The notes: generated from the letters alone by a model not told the origin. A stretch of DNA of 64,000 nt from CAVQLX01 sp963811605 (GCA_963811605.1 CAWESA010000001.1:248001-312000); one strand, 5' to 3'; numbered from the stretch's first letter, positions 17,278 through 26,031 are shown. A program made the numbers and translations.

Positions 17278-17490
17278 TCAGTCGCCCAGCGTCTCCCAGC
17301 GCACGTCCCAGAACCCCGGCACCGGCGGCCGGAGCTCGGTATGGCCGCCGAAGCAGGAGAAGCTCGGGCGGTGCAGCAAGCGCTCGCGGACGAGATGCAG
17401 ATAGTCCTCGGGCGTCTGGCCCGCGGCCGGCTCCCCGATGTCGACCCGGCTCAGGCCGCCGCACTTGCGACACTGGACGTCGACCCGCAT
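17278..17490 (-). CDS. Small zinc-ribbon-like hypothetical protein
   Basis: A 70-residue protein with an N-terminal CRKCGGLSRVDI that looks like half of a zinc ribbon; a further Cys occurs in SFSCFGGHTELRPP. It is convergent with the sigma operon and ends two bases from its last gene. The function is unknown. The short length and clear Cys pairs make a metal-binding or nucleic-acid adaptor role possible, but this is not shown by sequence. Confidence 0.6.
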   Translation of the reverse strand: MRVDVQCRKCGGLSRVDIGEPAAGQTPEDYLHLVRERLLHRPSFSCFGGHTELRPPVPGFWDVRWETLGD

Positions 17491-17497
17491 CCGGCTC

Positions 17498-18256
17498 TCA
17501 GGCGGATGTGCGCTCGGCCGGGGTGCCGGCCTCGCCCAGCTCGGCGGCGAAGAGCGCGTGGACGCGCTCGATGAGCGTGTCCACGCTGTCGCTTGCGAAC
17601 CGCTCGGGGACGAGCTCGGGAAGCACGCGGACGCGGATCCGATGTCGGCCCTGCAGCACGAACCCGCGCTTCGGCAGGGCGTCGGCCGTTCCCTCGACGA
17701 CGATCGGGAGGATGGGCGCGCGGACCTGCATGGCCAGGGTGAAGGCGCCGTGCTTGAATGGCTTCAGGCGCCCGTCGGCCGAGCGCGTTCCTTCGGGGAA
17801 CAGCATCACCGAGCTGCCCTCGGCCATGCGCTGCGCGCACGTACCCATCATGCGCGCGATGCTTTCCGGATCGCCGCGCCGCAGGCGCACGTAGCGGTTC
17901 AGCGACATGTTCCAGCCGATGCAGGGGATCCTGAAGAGCTCGATCTTCGCCACCCACTTGAAGTGGACGAAGAGGCGGAACAGCACGAGGATGTCGAGCA
18001 GCGACTGGTGGTTCGCCACCATGACGTAGGTGGCGTCGCGGCGGATATGCTCGCGGCCGGTCACGGTGACCGGCCAGGCCGGATTGAACCAGGTGTAGAG
18101 GGATGCCCAGAAGCAGGTAAACTGATGCAGCACGGCCCGCCGCCGATCGAACGGCGCCGTGACGGCCCAGATCACCAGCGCCACCGGGAAGCACACGAGG
18201 GAGCTCACCACGAGGAACAGCCAGAACAGGGTGGAGAGCGCGCGCCGCACGAGCAC
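17498..18256 (-). CDS. plsC: 1-acyl-sn-glycerol-3-phosphate acyltransferase (PlsC family)
   Basis: Transfers an acyl group to lysophosphatidate, giving phosphatidate for membrane phospholipids. About 252 residues from GTG 18256. GTG 18307 would add 17 residues and lies closer to the sat stop. A membrane anchor (STLFWLFLVVSSLVCFPVAL) precedes the acyltransferase motif NHQSLLDILVLF (HX4D), then FKWVAKIELFRIPCIGW, the FPEGTRSADGRLKPFKHGAF substrate motif and APILPIVVEG. All four family blocks are present. It lies downstream of sat on the same strand; metabolic linkage is not obvious. Confidence 0.9.
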   Translation of the reverse strand: MLVRRALSTLFWLFLVVSSLVCFPVALVIWAVTAPFDRRRAVLHQFTCFWASLYTWFNPAWPVTVTGREHIRRDATYVMVANHQSLLDILVLFRLFVHFKWVAKIELFRIPCIGWNMSLNRYVRLRRGDPESIARMMGTCAQRMAEGSSVMLFPEGTRSADGRLKPFKHGAFTLAMQVRAPILPIVVEGTADALPKRGFVLQGRHRIRVRVLPELVPERFASDSVDTLIERVHALFAAELGEAGTPAERTSA

Positions 18257-18318
18257 GGCGGCACCGTCTAGCAGGCGGGTCGTGCGTGGTCGAGCATGCC
18301 GCCGCACGCCCCGGTGCC

Positions 18319-19581
18319 TCAGCCCTGCGCGCCGCGCATCGCTGTCGCCAGGATGCGCGACGTGGTCGGCCGCATGATGCGCGGGTCGACCTCGCGACCC
18401 TCGAGCAGCGCCTTGCGGACGTCCTTGCCCGAGATCGACACCGGCTTCTCGCCCGGGTGATTGTCGGTCAGGTCGACGCGCCCGATCGATTCGTAGAAGG
18501 CGGCGAATCCCACCTTCAGCGGACGGATCTTCAGGTCGCCCCGCAACGTCCCGAAGATCTCCTGCGCGTCGAAGTCTCCCCAGATGGCGCTGCCGTCGTG
18601 ATACGGAGCATCGGCGTGCTTGCGGCCGACGATCAGATCCGTGAAGCCGAAGTTCTGCCGGTAGATGGCGTGCATCACGGCCTCGCGCGGCCCGCCGTAG
18701 AACATCTTGATGTCGAGGCCGAGGAGGATCACGCGGTCGGGGACGGATTCGCCACGCGGGCCCCACAGGCTGGTGTCGCTGTCGCCGTCGCCGAGCGCGC
18801 GCGTCTGGATGAGCGCCTGGTAGGTATCCATGCGGACGTCGGCGTGCACGTCGTCGCCCTTGGTCTCCCCGATGAGCGGGTTCAGGCATGCCCCCGCGTC
18901 GTGTCCCTGGCGCAGCAGCGTCTCGAGGCCGTACACCAGGGCGTACTCGTGTGCGCGGTGCAGCGGGTTGCGCGTCTGGAACGCGACCACGTGCGTCCAT
19001 CCCTTCGTCGCGAGCAGGGCCCGCACCTCGCGCGGCGGCAGCACGTACCTGCCGAACTTGGCGTGCTTCGGCTGCGGCCGTACGCGGAGGGTGCCGCCGA
19101 GCAGGTGGGTCTTCTCGGCGTCGCCCTTGAGCACCATGTCGGCGCCCGGGTGATCGGTGCGCTCCGTGCCATAGACGCTGCGCAGGTAGCGCATTTTGTC
19201 CCACTCGAAGACGTCGCTGATGGCCAGGGTGGCGACCACCTGGCCGCCGCTGGTCAACGCGACGGTGTCCCCGGGCCGGAGTCTGGCCGCCAGCTCCCGC
19301 GTGACGGGCAGGCTCAACGGGATGCTCCAGGCGTACCGGGTGCCGTCGCGCTCGATGACGAGCTCATCCAGGACGCGCTCGTAGGTGGGGGCGTCCATCG
19401 GCCCGGTGAGCGGGGACAGACCGCCGTCGCCGAACCGGTAGACGGTGGACAGGTCGGCGTCCGACACCGGGACCTGGGTCATCTTGGCCGCATCGGCGAC
19501 CAGGGTGGCCTCCTCGGAGGGGGAGACCATGCAGCTGACGGGCTCGGTGAGTCCGCCGTGGGGAGGGATGAGATCGGGCAT
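18319..19581 (-). CDS. sat: Sulfate adenylyltransferase (ATP sulfurylase, Sat type)
   Basis: Converts sulfate and ATP to adenosine 5'-phosphosulfate, the entry step for assimilation or dissimilation. The 420-residue monofunctional Sat form has an N-terminal PUA-like domain, then the catalytic domain with the ATP-binding VAFQTRNPLHRAHEYAL (QxRNPxHxxH), the GRKHADAP-type loop after FGFTDLIV, and a C-terminal SGKDVRKALLEG. No APS kinase domain is fused. The gene lies 3.2 kb from the SAM-riboswitch sulfur operon on the same strand, and no aprAB or cysH is seen here. It is read as assimilatory, by context only. Confidence 0.94.
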   Translation of the reverse strand: MPDLIPPHGGLTEPVSCMVSPSEEATLVADAAKMTQVPVSDADLSTVYRFGDGGLSPLTGPMDAPTYERVLDELVIERDGTRYAWSIPLSLPVTRELAARLRPGDTVALTSGGQVVATLAISDVFEWDKMRYLRSVYGTERTDHPGADMVLKGDAEKTHLLGGTLRVRPQPKHAKFGRYVLPPREVRALLATKGWTHVVAFQTRNPLHRAHEYALVYGLETLLRQGHDAGACLNPLIGETKGDDVHADVRMDTYQALIQTRALGDGDSDTSLWGPRGESVPDRVILLGLDIKMFYGGPREAVMHAIYRQNFGFTDLIVGRKHADAPYHDGSAIWGDFDAQEIFGTLRGDLKIRPLKVGFAAFYESIGRVDLTDNHPGEKPVSISGKDVRKALLEGREVDPRIMRPTTSRILATAMRGAQG

Positions 19582-19706
19582 GGGGCGCGGGGTCCTTTCG
19601 GCTGCGGAGTTGGGAGCGCGGGAGGTTAAAAGAATCGGGCCGCAGGCTCAACCCGATGACGTCGCCAATTCGTCTCCGGCTCGAAACCCTGCGGCGACGC
19701 ACGACC

Positions 19707-19737
19707 CTGCTACCTTCGTCGGATTGTCTGGTAGCAG
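19707..19737. repeat. 8-bp inverted repeat upstream of the secreted repeat protein
   Basis: CTGCTACC (19707-19714) and its exact reverse complement GGTAGCAG (19730-19737) flank a 15-base loop. It lies in the 268-base divergent interval between sat and the 935-residue secreted protein. It could be an operator or the stem of a transcript leader. Nothing else recognisable was found in this interval apart from the ribosome-binding site before 19850. Confidence 0.35.
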
Positions 19738-19849
19738 TGTAGTTGATCATTGACGTCGTGCCTCGGCGCCGACTATGAACGGTCCACGCATGGCGCGCCG
19801 CGGGCCGAGCGGGCGTGCCTGACGCCGGACACTCGAAGGGGGAGCTGTC

Positions 19850-22657
19850 ATGTCGCTACGTCTCGCCTCGCGCGCCATCGGGATGGGCGCTGCTCTGACC
19901 GTGCTGCTCGCGTTCAGCAGCGCACGTTCCGCGCAGGCCCAGTGCGGCGGAGGTCAGCTCTGCGCCCCCGGAGCGGGTGACTGCACGGTCGGTCTGGACT
20001 GCACCATCACCGTCCCGGCCGGTGGCCTGGTCATCGATCTCGGCGCGCGGCGACTGGTGCTCACCAAGAACCTCAAGATCTCGGGACCCGCAGGCGCGGG
20101 CCTGACCGTCTTGGCCGGCGACGTCCTGCTCAACGGCGGCAGCATCACCGCGGCCGGCGCAGGCGACATCGCGGGCACGGTGACCATCCTCTCCGACACC
20201 AACTTCACGGTGCAGAACAACACGCTGATCGACGTCAGCGCCGGCCTCGCCGCGGGCATCGTCGATCTCGAGGCGCTCAACGGCGACATGAGCTTCTCGG
20301 GGCGCATCAAGGCCAACGGCACGACGCGCAGCGGCTTCGGCGGCGACGTCGAGCTGTTCGCGATCGGGAACGCCAGCGTGAGCGGCTCGACGATGGACGC
20401 CTCCGGCGGCGACATGGGTTCCGGCGGCTCGATCGCGATCGACGCGCTCAACGGCAGCCTGACCGTGAGCGTGCCGCTCAACGCGGCCGGCGGCGACGGC
20501 GGGGACATCGAGATGTCGGCCGGCACGACCATGCAGACGTCGTCGGCAACGGCGATCAACGTGAGCGCGACCGGCGACGCGGGCAGCGGCGGCGACGTCG
20601 ACATCAGCGGCGTCAACGACGTGGTCGTCGGCGCCGACGTGACCGGCACGGGCTCGCCGGCGGTCAGCAGCGAGGACGGGCAGAGCGGGGGCGACGGCGG
20701 CGATCTCGAGGTGACGTCCGATGAGGGCAGCGTGACCATCAACGGCAAGATCGACCTGACCGGCGCGGCCGCGGGATACGGCGGCAGCGTGGACATCGAG
20801 GCGGGACTCAACGTCGGATTCTCCAGGCCCGTGGTTGCCAAGAGCGACGGTGTCGACGGCGGCGGCGGCGACGTCTTCTTCATCTCGGGCGGCACGATGT
20901 CTCTGCCCCAGCAGATCGATGCGCGGGGCGGCAGCGGGAGCGGCGGCTCGATCGAGGCGTTCGCCGAGGGCACGCTCACGGTGACGGCATCGCTGCTCAC
21001 CGACGGCTCGCTCGTCGGCGGCTCCATCGTCCTCACCGGGTGCGCGGTCAACATCCTCAAGCCCGGAACGCTCTCGGCGGCCGGCCCGGGGAGCGCCACC
21101 TCGGGCGTCAACATCGTGCAGGCCAGCTCGACGATGACCATCACCGGGACCCTCAAGGCGACGGCCCAGAACCTGCTCCAGTACCGGGCGGTCCCGGCGC
21201 CGGCCCTCGCCGGCTCGACCATCACGCCTGCGGCGACGATCCAGCTCGATCCCACGCTGCCGTGCTGCCTGAACTGCCCGGTGACGACGACCACGACCTC
21301 CACCACGACCACGTCGACGACGGCGGTCTCCACGACCTCGACGACGCACGCGCCCTCGACCACGACCTCGAGCACGACGCCGACCACCAGCCCGCCGACC
21401 ACGACCACCACCACCACGGTGCCGAGCGTGTGCGGGAACGGCGTCGTGACCGGCAGCGAGCAGTGCGACGACGGCAACACCGTCGGCGGCGACTGCTGCT
21501 CGCCGACGTGCACCTTCGAGGCGGCCAACTCGCCGTGTGCCGACGACAGCAATGCCTGCACGCGCGACGTCTGCAACGGGACCGGCGTGTGCACGCATCC
21601 CGCGGGCAACGCGGGCGCGACCTGCCGCGCCGCCGCCGGCACGTGCGATCAGGCGGAGACGTGCACGGGCACCAGCACCTCGTGTCCGCCGGACGTCAAG
21701 CGCACCGGACCGTGCAGGGCGGCCGCCGGCGCCTGCGACGTCGCGGAGAGCTGCGACGGGACGAGCGACGCCTGTCCCCCGGACGGCTTCGCGTCGGCGA
21801 CGACGCCCTGCCGCGAGGCGGCGGGTATCTGTGACGTCGCGGAGACCTGCACCGGAACGGGCCCGACATGCCCGGCGGACCAGCTCGCTCCCGTGAACAC
21901 CCCGTGCCGCCCGGCGGCGGGCGAGTGCGACGTCGCCGAGGTCTGCAGCGGCACCAGCGTCGCGTGCCCGGCGGACACCCGGACTCCCAACGGCACCCCG
22001 TGCGGCGACGCCTGCAGCAGCGGCGGGACGTGTCTGAGCGGCGTGTGCAGCGGCTCGCAGCCGGTCGCCTGCGACGCCTGCGAGGCGTGCGATCCGGTGT
22101 CGGGCTGCATCGTGGCTCCTCTCCAGACGTGCCGCGGGCCGGTCGTGCCCGAGGGCGCACAGCTCAAGGTGAAGGACTCGCTGAAGGGGCCGAAGAACGA
22201 CCAGCTGCAGTGGAAGCTGAACAAGGGCGCGGCGACGACGCTCGCCGACTTCGGCGATCCCGTCACCAGCGACGGGCTCAGCCTCTGCATCTTCGATCGC
22301 TCGCAGGCGACGCCGAGCCTCCTGTTCCGCGCCACGGTCGCCGCCGATGGCACGTGCGGCACGAAGCCGTGCTGGGTCGGCAAGGGGAAGAACTTCAAGT
22401 TCAGCAGCAAGACCGGCAACGCCGACGGCGTGACCGGGCTGGTCCTGAAGCCGGGCGAGGACGGCAAGGCCAAGATCCAGTTCAAGGCCAAGGGTGTCGG
22501 GCTGACGGATCGACCGTTCGGCCTGCCCGCACCGTCGCTGCCGCTGCCCCTCACGGTCCAGCTGCAGTCGGAGAACGGACAGTGCTGGCAGGCGAGCTAT
22601 CAGCGCGCGGGCGTCAAGAAGAACGCCGGCGAGAAGTTCGACGCCAAGTCGGAGTGA
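19850..22657 (+). CDS. Large modular secreted protein with beta-solenoid, Thr-rich linker and Cys repeats
   Basis: A 935-residue exported protein; ATG 19850 follows a strong GGGGGAG. Signal peptide residues 1-31 (to SAQAQ). Residues ~35-440 are Gly/Asp-rich repeats of the GGSIxIDALNGSLTV and GGDVxI type, as in polymorphic beta-helix adhesins. A linker of almost only Thr/Ser/Pro (~478-528) follows, then a Myxococcus Cys-rich repeat (VCGNGVVTGSEQCDDGN), then four ~30-residue disintegrin-like repeats (AAGxCDxAExCxGTSxxCP) and a ~150-residue C-terminal beta domain starting VPEGAQLKVKDSLKG. It is probably a cell-surface or adhesive protein. No anchor such as a sorting signal or autotransporter barrel is visible. 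Confidence 0.85.
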   Translation: MSLRLASRAIGMGAALTVLLAFSSARSAQAQCGGGQLCAPGAGDCTVGLDCTITVPAGGLVIDLGARRLVLTKNLKISGPAGAGLTVLAGDVLLNGGSITAAGAGDIAGTVTILSDTNFTVQNNTLIDVSAGLAAGIVDLEALNGDMSFSGRIKANGTTRSGFGGDVELFAIGNASVSGSTMDASGGDMGSGGSIAIDALNGSLTVSVPLNAAGGDGGDIEMSAGTTMQTSSATAINVSATGDAGSGGDVDISGVNDVVVGADVTGTGSPAVSSEDGQSGGDGGDLEVTSDEGSVTINGKIDLTGAAAGYGGSVDIEAGLNVGFSRPVVAKSDGVDGGGGDVFFISGGTMSLPQQIDARGGSGSGGSIEAFAEGTLTVTASLLTDGSLVGGSIVLTGCAVNILKPGTLSAAGPGSATSGVNIVQASSTMTITGTLKATAQNLLQYRAVPAPALAGSTITPAATIQLDPTLPCCLNCPVTTTTTSTTTTSTTAVSTTSTTHAPSTTTSSTTPTTSPPTTTTTTTVPSVCGNGVVTGSEQCDDGNTVGGDCCSPTCTFEAANSPCADDSNACTRDVCNGTGVCTHPAGNAGATCRAAAGTCDQAETCTGTSTSCPPDVKRTGPCRAAAGACDVAESCDGTSDACPPDGFASATTPCREAAGICDVAETCTGTGPTCPADQLAPVNTPCRPAAGECDVAEVCSGTSVACPADTRTPNGTPCGDACSSGGTCLSGVCSGSQPVACDACEACDPVSGCIVAPLQTCRGPVVPEGAQLKVKDSLKGPKNDQLQWKLNKGAATTLADFGDPVTSDGLSLCIFDRSQATPSLLFRATVAADGTCGTKPCWVGKGKNFKFSSKTGNADGVTGLVLKPGEDGKAKIQFKAKGVGLTDRPFGLPAPSLPLPLTVQLQSENGQCWQASYQRAGVKKNAGEKFDAKSE
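21619..22003 (+). repeat. Four tandem Cys-rich coding repeats
   Basis: Inside the secreted protein gene. Four imperfect units of about 90 bases each encode the pattern C-R-x-A-A-G-x-C-D-x-A-E-x-C-x-G-T-S-x-x-C-P with a variable spacer of 3-11 residues. Six cysteines per unit suggest disulfide-stabilised modules resembling disintegrin-like repeats. The repeats are similar but not identical, so they are not a recent expansion. Confidence 0.7.
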
Positions 22658-22676
22658 GGACGAGAGACAGGTCGTG

Positions 22677-22713
22677 ACGGAGGGCCCGGGAGGCAGCCTC
22701 CCGGGCCCTCCGT
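22677..22713 (+). terminator. Strong hairpin terminator without T-tract
   Basis: A perfect 17-base-pair stem (22677-22693 with 22697-22713) closed by a 3-base loop, starting 19 bases after the stop of the secreted protein gene. The stem is almost all G-C. No run of T follows, so it may act by bidirectional or hairpin-only termination or as an RNA 3' stabiliser. It also lies downstream of the convergent transporter gene and could serve both strands. Confidence 0.7.
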
Positions 22714-22801
22714 GCGTGTCCCCCGGCTCGATGCCCGCCTCGGCGCTCCGCTGCCGGCGCGGGCGGGGCACCGCCCGGCGGCTTCCCGCCCCGCACCGCC
22801 G

Positions 22802-24271
22802 TCACCCGGGCGGGGGCACGAGCGAGAGGCCGATCAGCGGCCAGTAGAAGCGGACGACGAGATTGAACGCCACCCAGGCGATGATGACGAGCAGCGTGCC
22901 GGGCAGCAGCATGTCCCTGAGCCGGAGATACCCCGACGAGTAGGCGATCGCGTTGCCGGGGGTGCCGACGGGGAGGGTGAACGCGAGGCCCGACGGCAGC
23001 GCGACCACCGGCGCCATCACGCGCAGGCTCATGCCGTACTGCTGGGCGATGCCGAGCGCGACCGGCATGAGCAGCGCCACCACCGCGGAGTGGCTCATGG
23101 CCTCGGTGAGCAGGATCCCGAAGGCCGACAGGATCGCCACCACGACCGACGGGCTCTCGGCCCAGCGCTGGATGGTCTCGTGCGCGATCCACTCCGAGGC
23201 GCCCGAGCGGTTGAGGGCGGAGCCGAGCGCGATGGCTCCGCCGTACATCAGGAGGACGCCCCAGTTCACGTACTGCTCGATGTCCTGCCAGGTGAGCAGT
23301 CCGGCGGCGAAGATGACCACCACGGCGCCGAGCGCGATGCTGGCGAGGCCGAACTCCTCGCCGCCGACGATCCATGCCAGGAGCGTGCCGAGCATGATGA
23401 ATCCGATGGCGCGCTCGCGCATGGAGGGACGTCCCATGCGCAGGGCCTTCTCCGCGATCACGGCGTCGGCCTGGCGCACCGAGTCGATGTCGATGGGAAA
23501 GAACCCCACGATGATGAACCAGCCGGCGACCAGCAGGATGGCGACGAGCGGCCACGCGGCCAGCGTCCACTGCGCGAAGGTGAAGCCCTGGCCGCCGGCC
23601 TCGCGGAGCATCCCGAGCGCCAGCGGGGCGCGGCCGCCGCCGAGCAGGGTGGCGATGCCGCCGATCTGCGTCCCCCAGGCCATGGCCAGGAAGAGGGCGC
23701 GCCCGTAGTTGCTCGTGCGCCGTTCGAGGCCCAGCACGGAGGCGATCTCGAGCGTGATCGGAAAGGTCATGGCCGCCACGGCGTGCTCGGACATGAAGAA
23801 CGCCATGAAGGCGTTCATCAGGAAGAACGAGAGCAGGAGCGTCCTGGGCGTATGGCCGAAGCGCTGGAGGATCGCGATGGCCAGGCGGGTGGACAGCCCG
23901 CAGCGCATGAGCGCGGCGGCCAGCAGGAACGCACCCAGGATGAAGAAGACCGCCTCGTTGCCGAAGAGCGCGTAGGTGTCCTTGGCGGACAGCACGCCCG
24001 TCTGCGGCAGGAGCACCATGGCGAGGATGCTCGTCACCATGAGGGGAAGGACGCCCGACACCCAGTAGACGAGACAGATGACGAAGACGGCGAGGGCGCG
24101 CTGCCCCGGCGCTCCCAGATCGGTCAGTGGCGGCATGAAGCGGATGAGCAGGTACGCGCCGATGCCGAGAAGCAGGATGAGCGGGCGCGAGGTATGGGCG
24201 AGCAGCACGCGCCACATCGGGCGCGTGTCGATGGTCACGCGGGGAAGGCCGCGGCGGGGGGACTCGGCCAC
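22802..24271 (-). CDS. DASS/SLC13 family anion symporter
   Basis: A 489-residue membrane transporter of the divalent anion:Na+ symporter family (SLC13/ArsB-like fold), with about 11-12 hydrophobic segments. The conserved opposed hairpin motifs are recognisable: MAFFMSEHAVAAMTFPI in place of the classic Ser-Asn-Thr loop, and LAFTLPVGTPGNAIAYSSG for the second. Family substrates are sulfate, thiosulfate, or di- and tricarboxylates. It is the last gene of the SAM-riboswitch operon, three bases after the radical SAM gene, so import of sulfate or another sulfur anion is a reasonable inference. The start is GTG. Confidence 0.87.
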   Translation of the reverse strand: MAESPRRGLPRVTIDTRPMWRVLLAHTSRPLILLLGIGAYLLIRFMPPLTDLGAPGQRALAVFVICLVYWVSGVLPLMVTSILAMVLLPQTGVLSAKDTYALFGNEAVFFILGAFLLAAALMRCGLSTRLAIAILQRFGHTPRTLLLSFFLMNAFMAFFMSEHAVAAMTFPITLEIASVLGLERRTSNYGRALFLAMAWGTQIGGIATLLGGGRAPLALGMLREAGGQGFTFAQWTLAAWPLVAILLVAGWFIIVGFFPIDIDSVRQADAVIAEKALRMGRPSMRERAIGFIMLGTLLAWIVGGEEFGLASIALGAVVVIFAAGLLTWQDIEQYVNWGVLLMYGGAIALGSALNRSGASEWIAHETIQRWAESPSVVVAILSAFGILLTEAMSHSAVVALLMPVALGIAQQYGMSLRVMAPVVALPSGLAFTLPVGTPGNAIAYSSGYLRLRDMLLPGTLLVIIAWVAFNLVVRFYWPLIGLSLVPPPG

Positions 24272-24274
24272 GGG

Positions 24275-25477
24275 TCAGAGGTGCGAGGACTCGAACGAGT
24301 CGGCGACGCTCTTGACCCGCAAGCGGCGCCGGAAGCGGGCGAGACTGCGGGCCGCCAGCGCACCGAGGCGCGAGCGGGCGATACCGTGCGCGGCGCGGGC
24401 CAGCGCCGCCCCGCCCGAGGGATGCGCCTCGATCGGCGCCACCCCGGCCACGAGATCGCGGACCCATCCCATGTTGATGCCGCTCGCTCGCACCGCCGTG
24501 TACAGGTGCGTGAGCAGCCGGCGCAGATCGCCCGGCTCGAGGGTGACGGCGGACGGCGACAGCGAGCGGCGGGCCGAGATCACCGGGACCACACCGAGCG
24601 CCGCGAAGGCGTCGATGCCCGCCATCGTGGAGTCGGACGGCTCGATGCCGAGGACCAGATCGCTCCACACTGCGCCGCTCGGAAAGACGGTCGCCGCGTG
24701 CCCGAGGGCGTCGAGATAGCGCTGCCGCCCGATGTAGCGCATGCGCCCGATGCAATGGCGATCGAGCAGCTGCGGATCGAAGATCTCGAGGTTGAAGCTG
24801 AGCGCGTCGACGCCCAGGGCGTAGGCCCAGTCGATCCAGCGATCGGTGCGTGGCGGATGCGCCTGGACCGCCACCAGGGTGTCGAAGTGCTTGCGGATGC
24901 CCTCCACGTAGGGGGCGAGGAAGGCGAGCCCGCCGTCCTCGGCGTCGAAGGCGTCGCTGTTGAGATACACGGAGTCCGCCGCGCCCTCGTCGAAGGCCGC
25001 CCGCACGACCTCGACGACGTCCGCCACCGTCGCCTCGCCGTCGGCACGCCCGCGTGCCCCTTCGACGCAGAAGCGGCAGGGCGCGCCCTGGACGCTGTAG
25101 CCGCAGGCGCCGGTGGGATGGACGAGCAGGTGGTTGCCGAGCACGCTCGCGACCCGGCGCATGGGCAGGCCGCCGGTCGTGCGGCGCCCGTAGAAGCGCG
25201 GCGTCGCGGCGACCCGGACCGGCACCGGCGCCGCGCCGCTCGGCCGATCGTCGACCACGCTGTAGCCGCCGCGCTCGCCGTCGACCAGCAGGAACGGTGC
25301 GGGCGCCGTGCCCGCGGCGTCGACGGGTACGGAGACGCGCAGCTCGCCGTCGACGATGAGCTCGACGCTCTGGGGAAGCGGCTCGGTGCCGGGCCCCAGG
25401 CCGCGGGCGCCCGGCGCGATGCGGATGCCGCGGGTCGCCAGGTCGAGCTTGAGCTCGGGCGAGGTCGTGACGCTCAC
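24275..25477 (-). CDS. Radical SAM protein with CX8CX2C cluster motif
   Basis: A 400-residue protein with a TIM-barrel radical SAM core after a ~105-residue N-terminal beta domain. The cluster-binding cysteines appear to be Cys125, Cys134 and Cys137 (ACGYSVQGAPCRFC), CX8CX2C rather than the standard CX3CX2C. Downstream strands fit the barrel: DSVYLNSDAF, TLVAVQAHPP, VDALSFNLEIFD and VVPVISARRSLSP. GTG 25477 overlaps the ThiF-like gene stop. The family is not one I recognise. The operon places it in SAM-regulated sulfur metabolism, where it might insert sulfur or rearrange a thio-intermediate; this is inference. Confidence 0.75.
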   Translation of the reverse strand: MSVTTSPELKLDLATRGIRIAPGARGLGPGTEPLPQSVELIVDGELRVSVPVDAAGTAPAPFLLVDGERGGYSVVDDRPSGAAPVPVRVAATPRFYGRRTTGGLPMRRVASVLGNHLLVHPTGACGYSVQGAPCRFCVEGARGRADGEATVADVVEVVRAAFDEGAADSVYLNSDAFDAEDGGLAFLAPYVEGIRKHFDTLVAVQAHPPRTDRWIDWAYALGVDALSFNLEIFDPQLLDRHCIGRMRYIGRQRYLDALGHAATVFPSGAVWSDLVLGIEPSDSTMAGIDAFAALGVVPVISARRSLSPSAVTLEPGDLRRLLTHLYTAVRASGINMGWVRDLVAGVAPIEAHPSGGAALARAAHGIARSRLGALAARSLARFRRRLRVKSVADSFESSHL

Positions 25478-26031
25478 CCGTGTCCTTCGCAGACGGCGCA
25501 CCCGGGTGCGAGCAGCCGTGTGCCGGTGAAGTCGCCCGCCGAGAGATCGAAGCGCTGGCGCCGTCCTTGCCGCGGCGCCGCCAGCACGACGGCGAGCACC
25601 TCGGCCGCCACCAGCGCCGCCCACGCCTGCGCCGCCGGCGCCGCGAGCGCCGCCGGCGCGCCGCCGGCTGCATCCCGCGCCGGCTCGGCGCAGCAGCCGC
25701 ACGGCCGGCCGACCAGCGTGTCGACCGAGGCGGCGGCGCCGGCGTGGCGCCCGCGAATCAGCGGGATGCCGAGGGCGACGGCGCGGCGCGCGAGCGTGTC
25801 GGCGGTCGGGGCGTCGCCGCCGAGGTCGACGAGTACGGCGGCGCCCTCCGGCATGCCGTCCGTGACGGAGACCCCGGCGCGCTCCAGCAGCTGCACGCAC
25901 ACGGCCGCTCCCGCCCCGGTGCCGGCGACGCCGACCCGTGCATCCAGCAGGCGCCGCTGGCCGCGGCCACCGACCTCCGGCAGCAGGATCTGCCTGCTCC
26001 AGCGCTCGATCTGGGCGTCGCTGAGCATCAC
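25474..26031 (-). CDS. Degenerate ThiF/MoeB-like protein
   Basis: A 185-residue protein that starts like a ubiquitin-E1-like (ThiF/MoeB/HesA) enzyme, with LSDAQIERWSRQILLPEVGG and GQRRLLDARVGVAG. The nucleotide-binding loop is TGAGAAV instead of GxGGLGxP, and the Arg finger, the Asp that binds ATP-Mg and a clear catalytic Cys loop are missing. Paired Cys remain (RPCGCCAEP and APGCAVCEG), possibly a zinc site. It overlaps both neighbours (ATGA/GTGA type). It is likely a non-catalytic partner of the intact MoeB-type enzyme five genes upstream, or a scaffold for the sulfur carrier. Confidence 0.7.
   Translation of the reverse strand: MMLSDAQIERWSRQILLPEVGGRGQRRLLDARVGVAGTGAGAAVCVQLLERAGVSVTDGMPEGAAVLVDLGGDAPTADTLARRAVALGIPLIRGRHAGAAASVDTLVGRPCGCCAEPARDAAGGAPAALAAPAAQAWAALVAAEVLAVVLAAPRQGRRQRFDLSAGDFTGTRLLAPGCAVCEGHG

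Noticed and set aside
18319..19581. sat as evidence for dissimilatory sulfate reduction
   Set aside because: No aprAB, dsrAB or qmo genes are in the window. Alone, sat fits assimilation equally well.
21285..21430. ACG/ACC-rich tract as a possible microsatellite or CRISPR-like array
   Set aside because: It encodes the Thr/Ser-rich linker in frame and shows no spacer-repeat structure. No CRISPR array was seen anywhere.
19856..22771. A 971-codon minus-strand frame opposite the secreted repeat protein
   Set aside because: Low-complexity Arg/Ala/Gly sequence without domains. The plus-strand protein has a signal peptide, ribosome-binding site and recognised repeats.
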